A stretch of 64,000 bases of DNA from Petrosia ficiformis (taxonomy: Eukaryota; Porifera; Demospongiae; Haplosclerida; Petrosiidae), in assembly GCA_947044365.1 (NCBI GenBank), contig OX345642.1:2727598-2791597 (forward strand), written 5' to 3'. Position 1 is the stretch's first letter. Each line of letters begins with the position of its first letter. The notes under the pieces are model-generated. The model searched no databases. It was given only the letters and a program-made list of their open reading frames with translations, and was not told the DNA's origin. Made by a program: the position numbers and the translations under genes. Shown piece after piece: positions 1 to 10,150 of the stretch.

Positions 1-62
1 TATATAATTATTATATATTATAATTATATATATATATATATACATATATAATTATAATTATA
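1..62. repeat. AT-rich (TA)n tract
   Basis: Alternating TA/AAT low-complexity DNA that leads into the conserved sequence starting at 63. The same tract precedes the paralogous segments at about 40081 and 61851. In the 61851 copy a 424-bp MITE sits inside the tract, so this copy is the empty site. No coding potential seen. Confidence 0.8.
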
Positions 63-3000
63 TATCAGGAGTGCATTAATGAAATAAACGAAGGGTAGGT
101 TTGTAATGTCTATGTAAATAATAAAAAAGCTAATCAGAGCATATAGTAAATGAGTTACGAATGTAATCATGGCACATGGATACGCTATGCCAAGTAAAAA
201 AAAAAGGAACCGAATCTAGATGAAGACTAACTGAAATTGTAGGATACATTATTAAGTTTAACAGTTTATAGGTGTGGTCAATATATTCTTAAACTAGTAA
301 CTCACGCTCTGTTAATTATATGATAAAGTTGTGAGAGATCTTGCTGAATTGTGTTGCTAATTATTCCCTGACCTAATGTGTGCATGTATTAAAGCAGCCG
401 TGCATGTGCTCTATTTCCTTCTACTTCTAATATGATGTGATTCTTTGGATATGAATGAAATTATCAGTATGTTTTTCATTGTTCCTTTCAGGCTATTCTT
501 TCATATGTTTTTCTACCACTTGTTTTCCTAGTGCTCAATTGTATCTCAAACTGAATCGTACAAAATCTACACACCTTCATAACTTGTTCCTGAAGTTGTA
601 ATTCGAGATCATTCTTCTCTTTCTGAAATGTAAGTTTTTCATTATAGTTATTCAATTGATGTAATTATCAAAAGTATAGATATAATCATTCTTCTAATCA
701 CTAACCATTAGTTGTTGATTATGTGCAGTCAACCTTTCAATAGCTTTATTTAGTTCATCTCTCAGCTCCATGTTATCTTTTTCCAAAGCATTATTGCTTT
801 TTGCTTGATCTTTGCTAGCTTGTGTTAAGGTAGCCATTCGTTTCTCATTCTCTCTTTCAAGTTCTTCTTTCATATGTTTTTCTGTTTCTACCACTTGTTT
901 TAGTGCTTGTATCTTTATTTATGAATATTGAACAAAAACTGAATCACACAAAATCTACCGTACCTTCATACATTGTTCCTGAAGTTGTAATTGAAGATAA
1001 TTCTTCTTCTGAAATGTGAAATCAAAAGTGAATTGAATGAAGTAAGGCAAGAATGTTATTTAATAATTACTGAACATCACATTAGTTAACAATTACTTAT
1101 AATAGTCAAGAAGCAATCACTAACCACTGTTTGTTGATACTATAATCTCTGTTGTAGTATTGGATTTTCATATCAGCATCAATTTTTTTAATCTTGTTTA
1201 ATTGTGCACAGTGTAAACGTTGGTCCTCCTCAAGTATCTATATCACACAAGAGAGTATTTCAAAGTGTTGGGTAGTATATGTTTTTCTACCTTCACAAAC
1301 TCATTATAAACTTTATGCTTTGCTAGACCTTTGGCCTTCTTGTGGTACTCTTTACCAATTCTGTCTATTACATTGCAAATGTCTTCAATATCTGTTTCTG
1401 GGGATATTGTATCGACAATAGGAGTAAAAAACTTTCTTTTTAGAGTGTGCACCAATGTCCAACAGTATTTCTCTGAGTCTATATTATTTTGTTGTAAATA
1501 ACCCCAAAGGAACCCACCAATGCATTCAGATGTCTCATTACCAGAGTATTTTGATAATGATTCTTATAACATTGAGACAATGTTAGTATAAGTAGAAGTT
1601 GATATTAAAATTGTAACTCGGAATAATTTTCATTATAATTATAGAGTATAGCTACTTACTGAAAGTTGTGAAAGATGTTTACTCTATGCATCACCATCAG
1701 TATCTAGCTGTGTTAGCTGTTGAAAACATTCAGTAGCTACTTTTGTAGCATCTGAGTGAAATCTCTTCAATTCACCTTCCTCCATTGGGAAAGAAAGAAC
1801 TGACATTTTAGACTTGTACAGCTCTTTGGCTTTAGCTTTAGCCATTTGGTATGTATTCTTCATAACCTGATCCCATGCTGAAGCAACTTCTGGTATTCCA
1901 TCAGGAGAATTTAGATATACATCTGTAACATTCCTGCTAGATCTGTATAATTATAGAGAAAGAGTATAATTTCTACAGATTGCAGTAAGTGTTCTTAATA
2001 GTTAAATCACTTTGCACATTAATCAATGCACTTGCAAAAATATGATTAAGTCCATACAAAATGTGTATAACGCATGTAAATATAACTTTAAACTTTAATG
2101 GGCCTTCATTTGGTCCCATGATAATTTAAAATTTAAATCTGAGGCTGGCGAGAGAATCCAGCCCCTCCCCTCTTTAGAAAACGTGTACATGTATACTATT
2201 ACATTATATGTAATGTATATGACCTGATCATGTAGCACATACTACATAAGTACACCCAGGAGCTTAAGATTGCCGCGAAGGAGTGTCAAACTACAGTGTA
2301 TTTTGCAATCCATCTGAATGACACATTTTGCAAATTTCCATTACTTTCCATGTACATGAATTTGTAATTGTAATATCCGTTGTATACACTCCACTGATAT
2401 GGGAGACTATTCCCATATGGAGTACCAAACAAATTACAATAGAATTTACGTGCTATGCTAAAGTACATTGTATTGCTTTTGATACCATGGTTTATAATAA
2501 CATGAACACTACTTTCCATGTCAGATTAGCACAGGTATTAATATCACTCTTCTTATGTCAGCACAGGCCTGATACATAAAAAATATTAAGTATTCAGTGT
2601 TGAGTTTTGATAACATAATACGCAGTGTCCTTGTCAGCAAAATGAAATAAATAATGTTGACCTTGGTCTGAACATATTTAAATTGATGTATGAAATCTGG
2701 GCTAATTACATCTTTATATCTAGGGTCTTCAATATTTTTCAAAACATGACTACTAGTGGAAGGTGGTGGGAGCATTTCTGCATCAAATTCTGTAAAGAAA
2801 GTCAGGAGATAATCAGCAACTTTACCCTGAATGTTCCATTACTTCTTATTGATTTAGCCAAGTTAGCAATAAAGCTGATAGATACAGTACAGCAAGTTAA
2901 GAAAAATTAGAAAGAATTTGATGACAAAAGTGTATTAATTATATTTTGTGTGAGGGATACATCATTTTGTTCAGGTCTTCTCGTTTTGGAACTCCTTGAG

Positions 3001-3131
3001 AATTATAAATGAGGAGAGAGCTGAGGAGAACACTAAGTGTGAACATTTGTGTGTCTCCTCTCTCCAATGAATTGTGAGCATCAATACCCTCTGTATCCAG
3101 GAGAATAATGGAGATATTACGACCATCCTTT
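63..3131 (-). pseudogene. G0-A: divergent GBP-like GTPase, broken copy
   Basis: Minus-strand remnant of a guanylate-binding-protein gene, recognised exon by exon against G1. The second half of the GTPase domain lies at 2961-3131 and contains the G3 motif LLDTEGID. A stub of the next exon (about 2842-2889, NLAKSIRSNG) follows, then middle-domain sequence around 2655-2825. The helical exon at 1660-1942 contains SAWDQVMKNTY. About 1290-1560 encodes ECIGGFLWGYLQQN, and coiled-coil exons follow down to about 490. Breaks: the P-loop half is absent upstream of 3131; the exon that should carry the G4-type LLRD motif is deleted and frameshifted; an in-frame TAG interrupts the helical exon (complement of 1684-1686); the exon near 1120-1237 has lost frame. 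The nearly identical G0-B at 61851-64000 shares the TAG. Probably a pseudogene, although the coiled-coil exon 706-905 is still open. It may once have continued into death-domain exons to its left, outside the window. Confidence 0.8.
490..1011 (-). repeat. Tandemly duplicated coiled-coil exon pair in G0-A
   Basis: Two consecutive exon pairs on the minus strand are alike. Pair one is a short exon at about 964-1011 (…LQLQLQEQ…K) plus 706-905 (KQVVETEKHMKEELERE…). Pair two is 583-632 (…LELQLQEQVMK) plus a decayed second member at about 490-527 (KQVVEKHMKE). The intervening intron sequences are also similar, so exons and intron were duplicated together. Coiled-coil heptads are rich in E, K, Q and L. 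The second pair has lost most of its long exon. The same structure occurs at 62278-62799. Confidence 0.6.
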
Positions 3132-3292
3132 AGTATATCATATATAATTACAAAACTAACTTTAATTATAGATAGAAGCAGTAAGCGTATCTCTCATGTG
3201 CCAGTTGCAGACTATGTATTTATGTCAGACCAACTAAAATTAAAAAAAAAAAAATTATTATTATAGTCTGGCGCCATGCTGTGACGTGAGGT
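3132..3292. other. Intergenic spacer between G0-A and G1
   Basis: Non-coding spacer between the divergently transcribed G0-A and G1. Positions about 3172-3240 recur in inverted orientation at about 24740-24807. This shows that the inverted G2 block includes this spacer and ends close to 24808. It contains a poly-A run near 3242-3254. No ORF or RNA gene seen. Confidence 0.6.
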
Positions 3293-3512
3293 AGTCTCGT
3301 ACCCAGACCGCCACGCCCTATGGGCGAAAGACGGTCTGGAACAGCTGCTTCTTGTCCAAACGTCAAACATCTTTTCCACTTAAAAAGGACAATGAACATC
3401 CTTTTTGAGTGGAAAAGACGTTTGACGCTGCAATGACGATTGGACCAAGAATTTGAAGAGACCGCAGGTACAGTATTTCGCCCATAGGGCGTGGCGGTCT
3501 GGGGACGAGACT
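3293..3512. mobile_element. Foldback MITE upstream of G1
   Basis: A 220-bp element that folds on itself. The left end AGTCTCGTACCCAGACCGCC and the right end (…GGCGGTCTGGGGACGAGACT) are near-perfect inverted repeats of about 37 bp. An inner pair of about 30 bp (around AAACGTC…TTTTCCACTT and its complement) lies closer to the centre. It encodes nothing. It lies about 115 bp upstream of the conserved E-box of G1. The same element stands at the same place in G2 (24383-24591) and G3 (40511-40733), so the insertion predates the duplications. I could not define a clean target-site duplication. Confidence 0.8.
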
Positions 3513-3626
3513 AGTCGACTAGTATTTGAATTGAATTTGAATTATATTAATCACACACATAATAATTATGTGTATAATTATACAACATAAATAAGTGTTT
3601 AATTAAGTATTGACTGGTTTGCTTCT

Positions 3627-3693
3627 CACGTGATTGCTTTGCCGCATATATATATTCAGCCGCATCCTCAAAAATTATCGCATTATAATAGAG
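3627..3693 (+). promoter_or_regulatory. Putative core promoter of G1
   Basis: A palindromic E-box CACGTG (3627-3632) is followed by TATATATAT (3647-3655), 38 bp before the start codon at 3694. The whole stretch is conserved in the same spacing before G2 (24284-24345, reversed) and G3 (40787-40848). The transcription start is inferred to lie between the TATA tract and the ATG. Conservation among recent duplicates is weak evidence by itself, so this is a candidate promoter. Confidence 0.5.
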
Positions 3694-6600
3694 ATGGCAA
3701 GTGGAAACTCGTTTGTTCAGTCGGACAAAACTACCGAGCTACCTCCTAAAACTGTCGAGCGAAAGAATCCTCCACCAGTACCAATGTTAGGCAATAATAG
3801 ATTATCATTATTATTATCATACGTATTTTTAAAAAATTGACAGCAGAAATGCAATTTTCAAATTACCTTTTTTTTTTCACATAGAAAGCCATCCGGGAGA
3901 CTCACAGACGACCAACGACCGGTAGGGAGACTCACAAACGACCGACTCCAGCTAGATATCACACATACAGTCAATTGGAAAGCAAATAATCAAAAGGTTA
4001 TAAAAGCTGTCAGTGGAAGAGCTATTCCTCTATGTCTTCCAAATGGTTGTGAGTTGGATAAACAAACAAACCACTTCAAGAAAAAGAAGGATGTTACTCG
4101 CAACAGTCTTGTTATAAACGAAGATGCCATTGCTGTTCTTCAAAGTATTACTGATCCACTTTGTGTTATAGCTATTGTCGGTCCATGTCGTACTGGGAAG
4201 TCGTATATTTTGAGTCGACTAATTTCATCTGATCGAGACAGTCCACCTTGTTTTAAGCTTGGTCATAAAATTGATCCAGAAACTATGGGTATTTGGATGT
4301 GGGATACTCCAATACAGTATCAACTAAAGGATGGCCGTAATATAACCATTATTCTCCTGGATACAGAGGGCATTGATGCTTATAATTCATTGGAGAGAGG
4401 CGACACACAAGTGTTCACACTCAGTGTTCTCCTTAGCTCTCTCCTCATTTACAATTCTCAAGGGGTTCCAAATCGAGAAGACCTCAACAAAATGATGTAT
4501 CCTCACACAAAATGCAAATAATACACTTTTGTCTTTAAATTCTTGCTATATACATTAATTTTTCTTAACTTGCTATACTGTATCTATCAGCTTTATTGCT
4601 AATTTGGCTGAGTCAATAAGAAGTAATGGTGATCGAAGTTTGAGTGGAGAGGAAGTAAAGCAGATAGCTCCTAGTTTTTTTTGGTTGCTAAGAGATGTCC
4701 TTCTAGAACCTACCAATCGTGATGATCAACCCTGTCATTTTCGAGATTATCTATTAGAAAAGGTAAGTTTTTGTAGTTTTACATTTTACAGTACTATACT
4801 CAACAGAATAGTGTTTTTTAATATTAATTTTATTTCTATAATTATAGGTATTAGGCAAAAGTGATGATGATGATGATAGAGAGAACATCACAGATAGTAT
4901 TCAGTATAAAGCTACTAATTGTCTTCTGAAATTCTTTAAAAATTTTGATGCAGAAACTATCCCACCACCTTCTACTAGTCCTCACGCCATGAAAAATATT
5001 GAAGATCCAAGATGTAAAGATGAAATTAGCCCAGACTTTTTGCATCAAGTTGAATATGTTCGAGCAAGAATTCTTGAAAAATGTGAACCAAAACGAGGTT
5101 ATGCTCCAGGCAGTTTTGTGAATGGAATCCGTAAGTATACAATTATTATGATGTATCAACAACAACTAGTGCAAGTTTTGTTATTGGTATGTTTTCTATA
5201 TAATTATAATGCTATTCCTCTACCTACAGAACTAGCAGGGATGTTACGGATGTATGTTGATGATCTAAATTCTCCTGCGAAAATACCTGACGTTAGTTCA
5301 GCATGGGATCAAGCTCTGAAGAATACATACCAAATAGCTACAGCTAAAGCTATAGAGCTGTACGAATTGAAAATGTCAAGTTCTTCTTTTCCAATGGAAG
5401 AAGGTGACTTGAAGAGGCATCACTTACAGGCAACAGAAAAGGCTATTGAATGTTTTCAACAGCTAACACAGCTAGATACTGATGGTGCATTTAGTGAACA
5501 TCTTACACAGCTAATGGTAAGAATAAAATATACTGTGCACAGTGTGCAGAAATGTTGTTGATCACGTCAATAAAATTAATACTAGTTATGTCACAGTACA
5601 TGTACTTTAAATAACTTATTGCACACATATATAAATGGGGCAATAATATAAATTACTTATTACTTGAGTAGATCTAATTCCAGGAACATTGTGGTTGCCA
5701 ATTAGTTGGTACTGTGAAGTTCACATGATGGGCAATAATAACACATTAACGCTTTACATGGTTTAATGTGCACACTTGCAATTGGATGATGTAATGCACT
5801 TGCCTTTGGCTCATGCATTACATAACCTCAATCATTATTAAATCTTCATTGTGTGTACATTAAATCGCTTAAATCCAGGCAAGTGTGTTATATTGATCAA
5901 TAGTGGATCGAAGGGGTGGGGGTGTGCAAAAAAGAGTAGTGCTCCGCCCCCTCTGCTTTTACTGGTATGATGTTAAGAAGAGAGGTTGTGCATGAGTATC
6001 AATAATCAGTATTGTGTTCAAAAATGTAATATTGTGAATTACTTACCATAATATTATGTGGAATTGAGGAGGAAGGGTCTAAGACCAATTGATGGGATGG
6101 CAGGGCCTAATATGACTTACCCGTCTCCCTCTATTTATCTGTCTGCACATGCAATGTAATATAGTAGACCTTCTTACTTCGAGATAATTGTTAATTGAAC
6201 GCAATCTCATATCCACTAGAACACATTAATATTTTGTTGGTTAAGTAATGGATATCTCCCTGTCTGGAGGTAGATTATGGGCATATACTGCCCTCCAGAT
6301 AATAGTCGAGGGCATAGCCTGAGACTATTATCTCAAGGGTGGTATACACCCATAACTACCTCTAAACAGAGAGATATCTAGTACACCCACAAAAATGTAC
6401 TATTGTGTAAACTGTGAAATTAATTCATTGTGTAAAACTGTGAAATTTAACACTGTTGAGTAAGATATACTGCCCTCCAGATAATAGTCAAGGGCATAGC
6501 CTGATACTACTATCTCAAGGGTGGTATATGCCCATAACTACCTCCAGACAGGGAGATATCTGGTACACCCACAAAAATGTACTATTGTGTCAATATTTCA

Positions 6601-8593
6601 TTGTGTAAACTGTGAAATTTAACACTGTCTGAAAGTAGGTTATGAGCATATAACTCCCAGGTACATCAAAGGTTACTATGGTGATCACCCATGCACCATG
6701 GTATAACACATAATTATATAGCTACATCATTGAATACAAATTATTTAAAGCCTTAGTTGACTACTAGCTTGTGTGTCAATGACATGTTAATGTGCTACAT
6801 CTCTTTAGTCAAAATGCTTGTGTTTTGAACTGAACTATATGAAAAACATAATTATTATCAAAATAATTACTTTTGTCTGTGGAGTATAACAGACAAGTAC
6901 AAACTCATGTTACATATTAATCGTATGGAATTCAATCACCCACATTCCTTAATAAGTACAAACATTTGTACTTGTGACAACAAACATCAGTTGTACTCCA
7001 CAGATATTTTATACGGGTTATATCTAATCTCTATAACTTATTTGTCTGTCATTTTCTTAAAACACCAGTTCGATGAACTCACCTAGAAGGCTTCTTTGCA
7101 CTTGCAGAGTCTGAAAATGAAATCATCACCCAAACAGTTCTATAACTATGTTGATTGCCAGTGACCAAACAGTGAAGGTATTGAGCAAGCCACAAATAGT
7201 CTGTGTTGCTCCGTGATAGGTACAGTTTTCATGTACTTCGAACTGGAAGATGTACTTGTTCCCGGAATATTAATGATAGTTGTTTCTTTAATGGATACAT
7301 GACAAATGTTTACAAAATAGCAAAGGAACACTCTTTATCACCAACTTGCTCTGTCTGACATCACCATACCTTTTCAGGAAGTTGGCTCCCAGTAGAAACA
7401 GAACTGTGTAATCGTGCTGTTTTTTGTTTTTCAGAGTTGTATAGTTATAACCTTCAGGGCTGGCACTGTTATGTATTTGTATGTTTTGTCACGTCAATAG
7501 CTCAATATGTCCACACAGGCCCAAAGTTTACATTTTCTATAATTATTACATGTATAGGCAACATTATCAACACACTCTGATGATGGTGAATGCACAGGTG
7601 GCCTCCTTTGGAGATACTTGGAACAAAACAAGATTTCCTCAGAGAAAAAATGTCAGTCTTTGGCAAGCTCTCTTAAGAGAGAGCATTTGACCCCTATCTT
7701 TGCAAACTTATCACCGGAAACAAAGATTGAAGACATTGGTAATGCTATAGGAACAGTTAAGCAACAGTACTATGAGACTGCTGTAGGTCCAGCAAAGGAA
7801 AAAGTTTATCAGTTTTTTATGAAGGTACAAAATATCCAATATTATATATATGCAGTGTATAATTGTTGTGTCACACATACAGGAACTTGAGGCTGAGCGA
7901 AATCAACACAAAGCAACACTAGAAACAATTAAAGGTTACGATGCTAATATGAAATTCCAAGATGAAGCAATAAAACAACAGAGATTATTGTATGAAGAAG
8001 CACAGGTGTGTCATTGCATCTTCAAATTATAGAGGATTACTTCAATTTGTCAATTGTTATTTAATGAAACCTTATTCATTCATTATTTCAATTCACTTTT
8101 CAGAGAGAGAAGGCTAATCTTCAATTAGACATTAATAGTCAAACTGTGAAGGTATGTAAATTTTGTGAGACTTAATTTGTCATTGTTTTTTTACATTTAA
8201 GATGAATGCTCTAGAAAAGCAAGCGACAGATACAAAGAATCAAATGAGAGATGAGTTAAACAAAAAGACTCAAGAGCAGGAGAAAATAACAGCTGCTCTA
8301 GAACAAGCTAACCATAGAGTAACTGGATTAGTAGGTGAAACTGAAAACCTGAGAACAGAACTTGATAAGCAATCAGCATGCTACAAGAAGAAAAATGAAA
8401 CTGCATTGAAGAAAATTAGGTCAATGGAAACTGAGCAAAACAATCTAAGATCACAAGTTCTAACTTTGAAGACTGAATTGGAAAGAAAACCAGGTAATTA
8501 ATCTATAATTTTCACTAGTAAATATATTACATTCTTTGTGATTATATAGAACCACCACCACCACGATCTGATGACACATGTATATTATTCTAA
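3694..8593 (+). CDS. G1: guanylate-binding protein-like large GTPase with CaaX end
   Basis: A dynamin-superfamily GTPase of the GBP family, expected to bind and hydrolyse GTP, oligomerise and act on membranes of parasites, vacuoles or organelles in cell-autonomous immunity. Exons: 3694-about 3787, about 3885-4496, 4591-4762, 4848-5130, 5230-5516, 7558-7824, 7883-8005, 8104-8151, 8202-8493, 8550-8593; from exon 2 on all junctions are GT-AG and keep phase. Motifs: P-loop GPCRTGKS, including the Arg that serves as arginine finger in human GBP1; ETMGIWMW (switch I with Thr); LLDTEGID (G3); LLRD (G4 type). The middle/helical domain (SAWDQALKNTYQIA, GECTGGLLWRYLEQN) is followed by a long coiled coil, about 740 residues in all against about 590 in human GBP1. 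The final exon is Pro-rich and ends T-C-I-L-F-stop, a CaaX-like prenylation signal. The exon 1 donor is uncertain. A 2-kb intron (5517-7557) holds satellite repeats. Confidence 0.9.
5517..7557 (+). other. Long intron 5 of G1 with foldback satellite and antisense ORF
   Basis: Intron between the helical exon ending LTQLM and the exon beginning ATLSTHSDDGE. It contains a foldback repeat at 6251-6378 and a partial second copy to 6560. On the minus strand an open stretch at 7146-7331 (…SSSSKYMKTVPITEQHRL…) is also present in G2, G3 and G4. Relative to G2 and G3 it lacks about 310 bp after position 5962 and about 460 bp near 7155. No exon of the GBP gene itself was found here. Confidence 0.6.
6251..6560. 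repeat. Foldback satellite (GATATCTCCCTGTCTGGAGG family) in G1 intron
   Basis: A roughly 128-bp palindromic unit that begins GATATCTCCCTGTCTGGAGG and ends with its complement, with an internal near-palindrome around CTCCAGATAATAGTC. A second, 5'-truncated copy ends at 6560. Copies are separated by an AT-rich linker containing ACCCACAAAAATGTACTATT. The family recurs only in GBP intron 5 within this window: 21127-21430, 43688-43815 and the expanded array at 46530-47222. Confidence 0.75.
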
Positions 8594-9050
8594 AACCATG
8601 AAAACTATCGCAACTATGTGTATTTTATTTAATTTTGTTCTTAGTTATACTCATTTCTGTATTGCTTTATATTGTTAGTTAATTATTATGCTGGTCAGTG
8701 TGTGTTAGTGTCAGTTTGGATAATGATCTAACAACAGAATTCTCATGTAATCATTTTGAATTACATAATTATAAAAGACAACAACATTACTATGTATGAT
8801 GATCTGAAAGAGATAATTAAGTTATTGTTAATTGAGGCGGATGATAAGAACTTGATTCAATGTTTGCCTGCTAGCAATGTCCTTTTAAGCTAGGTTTCAG
8901 TGTTCAACCCTCAAGTTCAGATAAAAATCACGAGAACAAGAATTTTTTCAGCACAAAAAGATTGCAAATTCAGTTCAATTCTAAAGTAAGCACAAAGTAA
9001 CCATGACAACTTGCCTAAACTGCTCAGTAAACACTATAGATAACATCCTG
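8594..9050 (+). other. 3' flank of G1 with remnant of small downstream ORF
   Basis: Downstream of the G1 stop. At 8792 a short ORF starts (MYDDLKEIIKLLLIEADDK…) that is open for 42 codons in G2 and G4; in G1 an indel near 8883 breaks its end. It could be a chance ORF in a recently duplicated 3' UTR or an alternative last exon. No clear polyadenylation site was assigned. The block homology with the inverted G2 ends near 9060. Confidence 0.4.
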
Positions 9051-10150
9051 GGTGGATCCAGATTTTGAAAGGGGGGTGCTTAATCCTTGGAAGTGTGCAA
9101 AAATGTTTCTGATTTTCATGTAGCTTTTATTTGTTTTTTTGATTAATTAATAATTTCTTGAGATTATTACCACACTGAGTCAGGGTCTAAGAGGGGGTCA
9201 GCTGCCCATCCTGAATCCACCCCTTAGTGAACATGTATGCCTAAACTAAATATTGGTAGCTGTTATACAGAATTCACCAATACCTGAAATAATAATCAAA
9301 TTTGCTGCCAAAATTTAGTATTGAAATTATGATGTAAATTACAAGTTTTTATGGTCCGCAGGGCCATCTCTATGATTACATTCCATGAGGTTGAATCTAT
9401 AATTATAATAATTGTTTGTGTCACCATAGATAATAGATATGTACATTGATACATGAGATATGTAGATAGAAAGATACATCTTGCTGGAAAAATTAATATT
9501 AAAAGGTGAAGCTGCTTTTATGAGTAGTTATTACTGTTTGGCATAATTTGTGCTTTTAAGTACTTATAATTTCATTTGGAGTTTACTGGTTCCTCGGTCA
9601 AGATCAATCAGAGCTTATTAATTTTATACCATTATTGAATTCTATGTATATGCGTAATAATTATGTACTCTACCAACTGAGGTATATTTGTTTTTGATAG
9701 AATAATAATCAAATTCATTGAGCATATGAACACAAATAATAATACAGAAACAATAATAATTAATAATAACAATTAATAATAGTTAATAATTATTATAACC
9801 AAAAAGAGCAATTTTTATGTTGCAAGTAATTTATAATAATATTAAAGTTATTAATACTACTTAACTGTAAAGAATATTATAATTACATTAAAAGTATAAT
9901 TCACAAAATCTCATACACATTATTTAAAACTTTATAACAGTCAAATTTCTATGACTAATAATTATGATTTTTTTGAATACAATTTTGATTGTATATAATA
10001 ATCATTTAAATACTCAATTAACTCATTATTTATAATGTAAGTAGTACTATTATACACATGTCATGATGTACATGTAATATACATGTACATCATATTATTT
10101 ATTACCTTTACAACTTAGAAATAATTATTAATTATTTAATGGAGCCTATT
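9051..10150. other. AT-rich non-coding 3' region of PR-I
   Basis: AT-rich DNA downstream (minus-strand sense) of the PR-I stop, repeated almost unchanged at about 24808-25875 and 50165-51261. Short AATAAT-rich microsatellite stretches lie around 9740-9870. No ORF, RNA gene or transposon end was recognised. It probably includes 3' UTR or intergenic DNA of the PR gene. Confidence 0.6.
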
